A stretch of DNA of 64,000 nt from Stercorarius parasiticus (Eukaryota > Chordata > Aves > Charadriiformes > Stercorariidae). The position numbers and the translations under genes were made by a program. A model generated the notes under the pieces. It searched no databases, was not told where the DNA came from, and saw only the letters and a list, made by a program, of their open reading frames with translations. Below, one piece after another: positions 61,181 to 64,000 of this stretch. Numbering within the stretch: the first letter of the stretch is position 1; each line of letters begins with the position of its first letter. The stretch is taken from contig VWZL01000443.1 in NCBI GenBank assembly GCA_013396915.1, positions 326,085 to 390,084 of the forward strand, in the 5' to 3' direction.

Positions 61181-64000
61181 TCCAGGTTCTCCACTTAGTC
61201 TTAGCAAGAATTTTAATTCTGAAATCTAAGAAAAATCCACCTCAAAACAAGCTTTCATAAACAACCAGAACAAGGAATTAATTGTTTTAGAATCAGAATC
61301 TAGATCTGAGCAACTCGTATTTTCAAGGTTAGGTAATTTTTGTAACACTATGTTATCAGACAGAAAGCTGTTGAAAAACTGTGGGTTCGATAAATATAAC
61401 TTTTCAGAAATAAAATTTCAGATACTAAAATGAACTGATTGTTTTAGACTGATGGAATTCCTTTACTTTTGGTAATTCATTATTTAATTCATTATTGAAC
61501 ACTTAAAATTCACTTTTAGTGAATAGCACTTTTTCCTTCCAAAATCGTCTTGGTAACTTGAATTGCCTAAATACATGGAAAAGGTGTTATTGGCTTCCAA
61601 TCCTGAATACAAACCACAAAGTAATAGATACTCTTGATTTTTCTAAAAAATACTCTGTTTATGTACTACTTCTAAGCTTATACTACGAACAGTAGTAACT
61701 ATCATTTCAACACTCAAATACATCAAAAAGAGCAAGTGAAGTTTTAAATGCAATTTGGGGCAAGGCGAAGAAGATATTGATAGTTGAGATCAAAGTTCAC
61801 ATTCAAAGTAATATTAAAGACAGGTCCCATACTACAAAGTATTGCTAGATGCTCACATTGAAATACATCAAGAGTTTTAATCACTGTTTCAACAACATAG
61901 CATTATACGATAATACCTGTTATTTATACTGGTAACAAGTGGCTGCCAAACTCTCCTCTTTTCTGCCTCCATGCTATGTGTAAAGACTGCAGCAGAAGTA
62001 CTTTACCGAATATCTGATGGATTTGGGTCATAAATTTGCTAAAGCTAAAAAACTGATGAATGTTTTCACCCAAAAGAGACACCGTACTTTTTTCTTTTTC
62101 TTCCTCCTTGGTGGTCTTCAATTAACTAGGATTAGATTTTACTGAAATTACCTAGTTTGGGCATAATCTTAAAGATCCTCATAAAAGACTTCCCAGCACA
62201 GCACACTGAGAAGAATAGACGTCATGGTAGATTGCAGGAGACCTGCTTGCAGCCTACCTTACAAACACAAGCATCCTTGAATTTAAGTCATCAAAAGTGG
62301 ATTTTAAATAATGAAAAAAATAATAATGAGACTGTTTTGAAATAAAGTCTTACGGATGGTGATCTAAGGCAAATGGGACTGCAATTTACAATCAAAGTAG
62401 GCCTGCTGGTCTTGGCAAGCTTCTCCCTCCTAACCCTTTCCATGTTGTGAGTGATACATTGGTTTTACTGAAGAATTCAAAAGTGATCCTTCCATCTGAT
62501 CCACTGTTCAGAGCTTATTAACCCAGAAACTGAAATAGCACCATAGACTTGTCTAGTGCAGCCTTCACCAAAAAAAATTACACCCTGAAAGCATTCCAAG
62601 AAACAATATTAAGTATGCAAATAAAATTAAAGAATGTAATAGCTTTGAAAATGTTTATGGAAAAGTATTTCAAGCAGTTTCTATTGATGATAGATCAACC
62701 AGAATTCCTTTTATACAGCAATTTACAATCTCTAACAGGAATGTGAGTGTGGAATCCCTGTTCTGCATAAAGAAGTAATTCCATTCTGAGAGGTAAAACA
62801 TGACCACAGTCTTGAAGATTTGGAACACATTCAACAAAAATAAGGGCAGACAAACTGCTATGATGCTCTTAAATGCTTTTTTTCTTTTCTTTCCCTTCCT
62901 TGAGCCCCAGCTGCTGTAGATTCAATTTTCTAAGGCAAGAATCACTGAGTCAAGAAGAGGCTTTTAATGTGCTTTCAAATTTGTCTTTGGAATGTACTTC
63001 TCTCTGTCCTACTGTTTGAAGTATGAAATGACTTCAGGTCAACCAATGTGTGACCCAAGACAGCAGAAGTCTTTGTATGTGATCTGGCTTTGACTGAAAA
63101 ATTACAGCCTTTACTCACAGTTTTCCTCCTGATGGAGGATACAACAGGTACAGTTTCATCTATTTAAGAAAGACTTTGTCCTCTTTTGGCTATAAACAGG
63201 AGTAATGCTGCATATTTTGTCGTTACATGAGTGTTACTAACATTTGAAGTATAGTCAATTATCTTACTTCTGTGGTCTGAATAACTCCCTGAAGAACTGG
63301 TGTAAATTGCCAAGTCATGTAAACATCAAGACTGAATATTTTTAGAGCATTTTTCTCTTATCCTTTCCTCATGACAGCAGATAGTGCACAGGTAAGGGGG
63401 GGATGGGGTGGAAAAAAGATCAACACTATGACTGGGAGACAGATTTACCCCATATACATTCCAAAGGAAATAAAATTTCAGAAGGAAAAAATGAATGTAG
63501 AGGAAGGTAAGGAAACTGGAATCTGAGTAAGATACAGAGTTAGTTCATTGAAAAACAGAAAACACAAAACAAAGAAGTCTGATGGATTATTTTTTACAGA
63601 CAAGTTTTTGAAACCCCCCTCTTCTCTATGGAGAGGAGAAGACATGCAACCAAGGAAAGAAACAAGTTTGGAGGCTTGTGAGGTCTGTCACTGTGAGCTG
63701 CAGCAACTGCACTGCAGCTGACAGCACTGCCTGCTGGTGTCACAGTCAGTCTGACCCACTGTGGGTTTTTACTAGACATGAGGGAAAATACGAGGCCATG
63801 AGGGAAACAAATTATAATTTTGTCTTAGAGTTATCACTCCCCGGAGTTTCAAAAGAGTGCAGATATAGCTTTTTTTTCATGACTTGGCATTAACAATGAC
63901 ATTAGCATTCACCTGTCAGACAGTGACTCTGCTTTCAAATTGCTGCATCTTTGACTACTTCTCCAAGGCCTTAAATTCACAGCTTGAGCTGGGCAAAGGT
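61181..64000. other. AT-rich non-coding stretch to window edge
   Basis: No gene or repeat family is recognised. A G-rich patch (about 63391-63411) and a locally GC-richer stretch at 63660-63760 (open on both strands for about 60-70 codons, no family signature) are the only notable points. Confidence 0.55.

Noticed and set aside
61381..61403. tRNA B-box-like gggttcgat
   Set aside because: No A box, no cloverleaf and no downstream T run; a chance match.
1..64000. CRISPR arrays, bacterial operons, phage or plasmid features
   Set aside because: No regularly spaced repeats, ribosome-binding-site-led gene runs or mobile bacterial genes; CR1 and LTR remnants indicate a vertebrate genome.

Overview
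The window looks like ordinary AT-rich nuclear DNA from a bird. The evidence is eight or more chicken-repeat-1 (CR1) LINE fragments, several ending in the CR1-type 8-bp tail of ATTCTATG/ATTCTGTG units, and two fragments of an avian endogenous-retrovirus LTR. There are no bacterial-style operons, no CRISPR array and no tRNA or rRNA gene that I can see. One ambiguous base (N at 15318) suggests draft assembly sequence. The species cannot be fixed from the sequence; CR1 also occurs in crocodilians and turtles, but these tails and the LTR fit birds best.

Layout. 1-651: a short block open on both strands. 652-1618: CR1, plus strand. 1619-9436: AT-rich, no recognised gene. 9437-9784: short CR1 3' end, plus. 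10747-11775: the best preserved CR1, minus strand, with about 308 uninterrupted codons of the ORF2 C-terminal half. 11776-23474: intergenic or intronic, with weak exon candidates. 23475-25458: the longest CR1, plus, covering most of the reverse transcriptase. 27200-27790: a visibly GC-richer unclassified block. 32645-32714: a TA microsatellite abutting a 1.4-kb CR1 (32715-34147) that has lost its 3' end. 44685-45055: CR1 3' end, minus, followed by an LTR fragment (45187-45826). 50046-50190 and 50680-51105: older CR1 pieces, minus. 52529-53169: an old CR1 split by a minus-strand LTR fragment. 60899-61180: an internal CR1 piece of the same subfamily as the 10.7-kb copy. The rest has no recognised feature apart from simple repeats and small hairpins.

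No protein-coding host gene was recognised. Some stretches look like exons: open frame, pyrimidine-tract acceptor and GT donor. Three on the minus strand (47444-47660, 44229-44349, 21067-21293) are phase-compatible and end in a stop codon, so the window could lie inside or at the 3' end of a large minus-strand gene. This is a hypothesis: such coincidences are expected by chance over 64 kb of AT-rich DNA, and the frames match no family I know. Apart from these exon candidates, the useful content is the repeat history: truncated and mutated CR1 copies, one nested insertion, and several small tandem or inverted duplications. I found no convincing new biological system.
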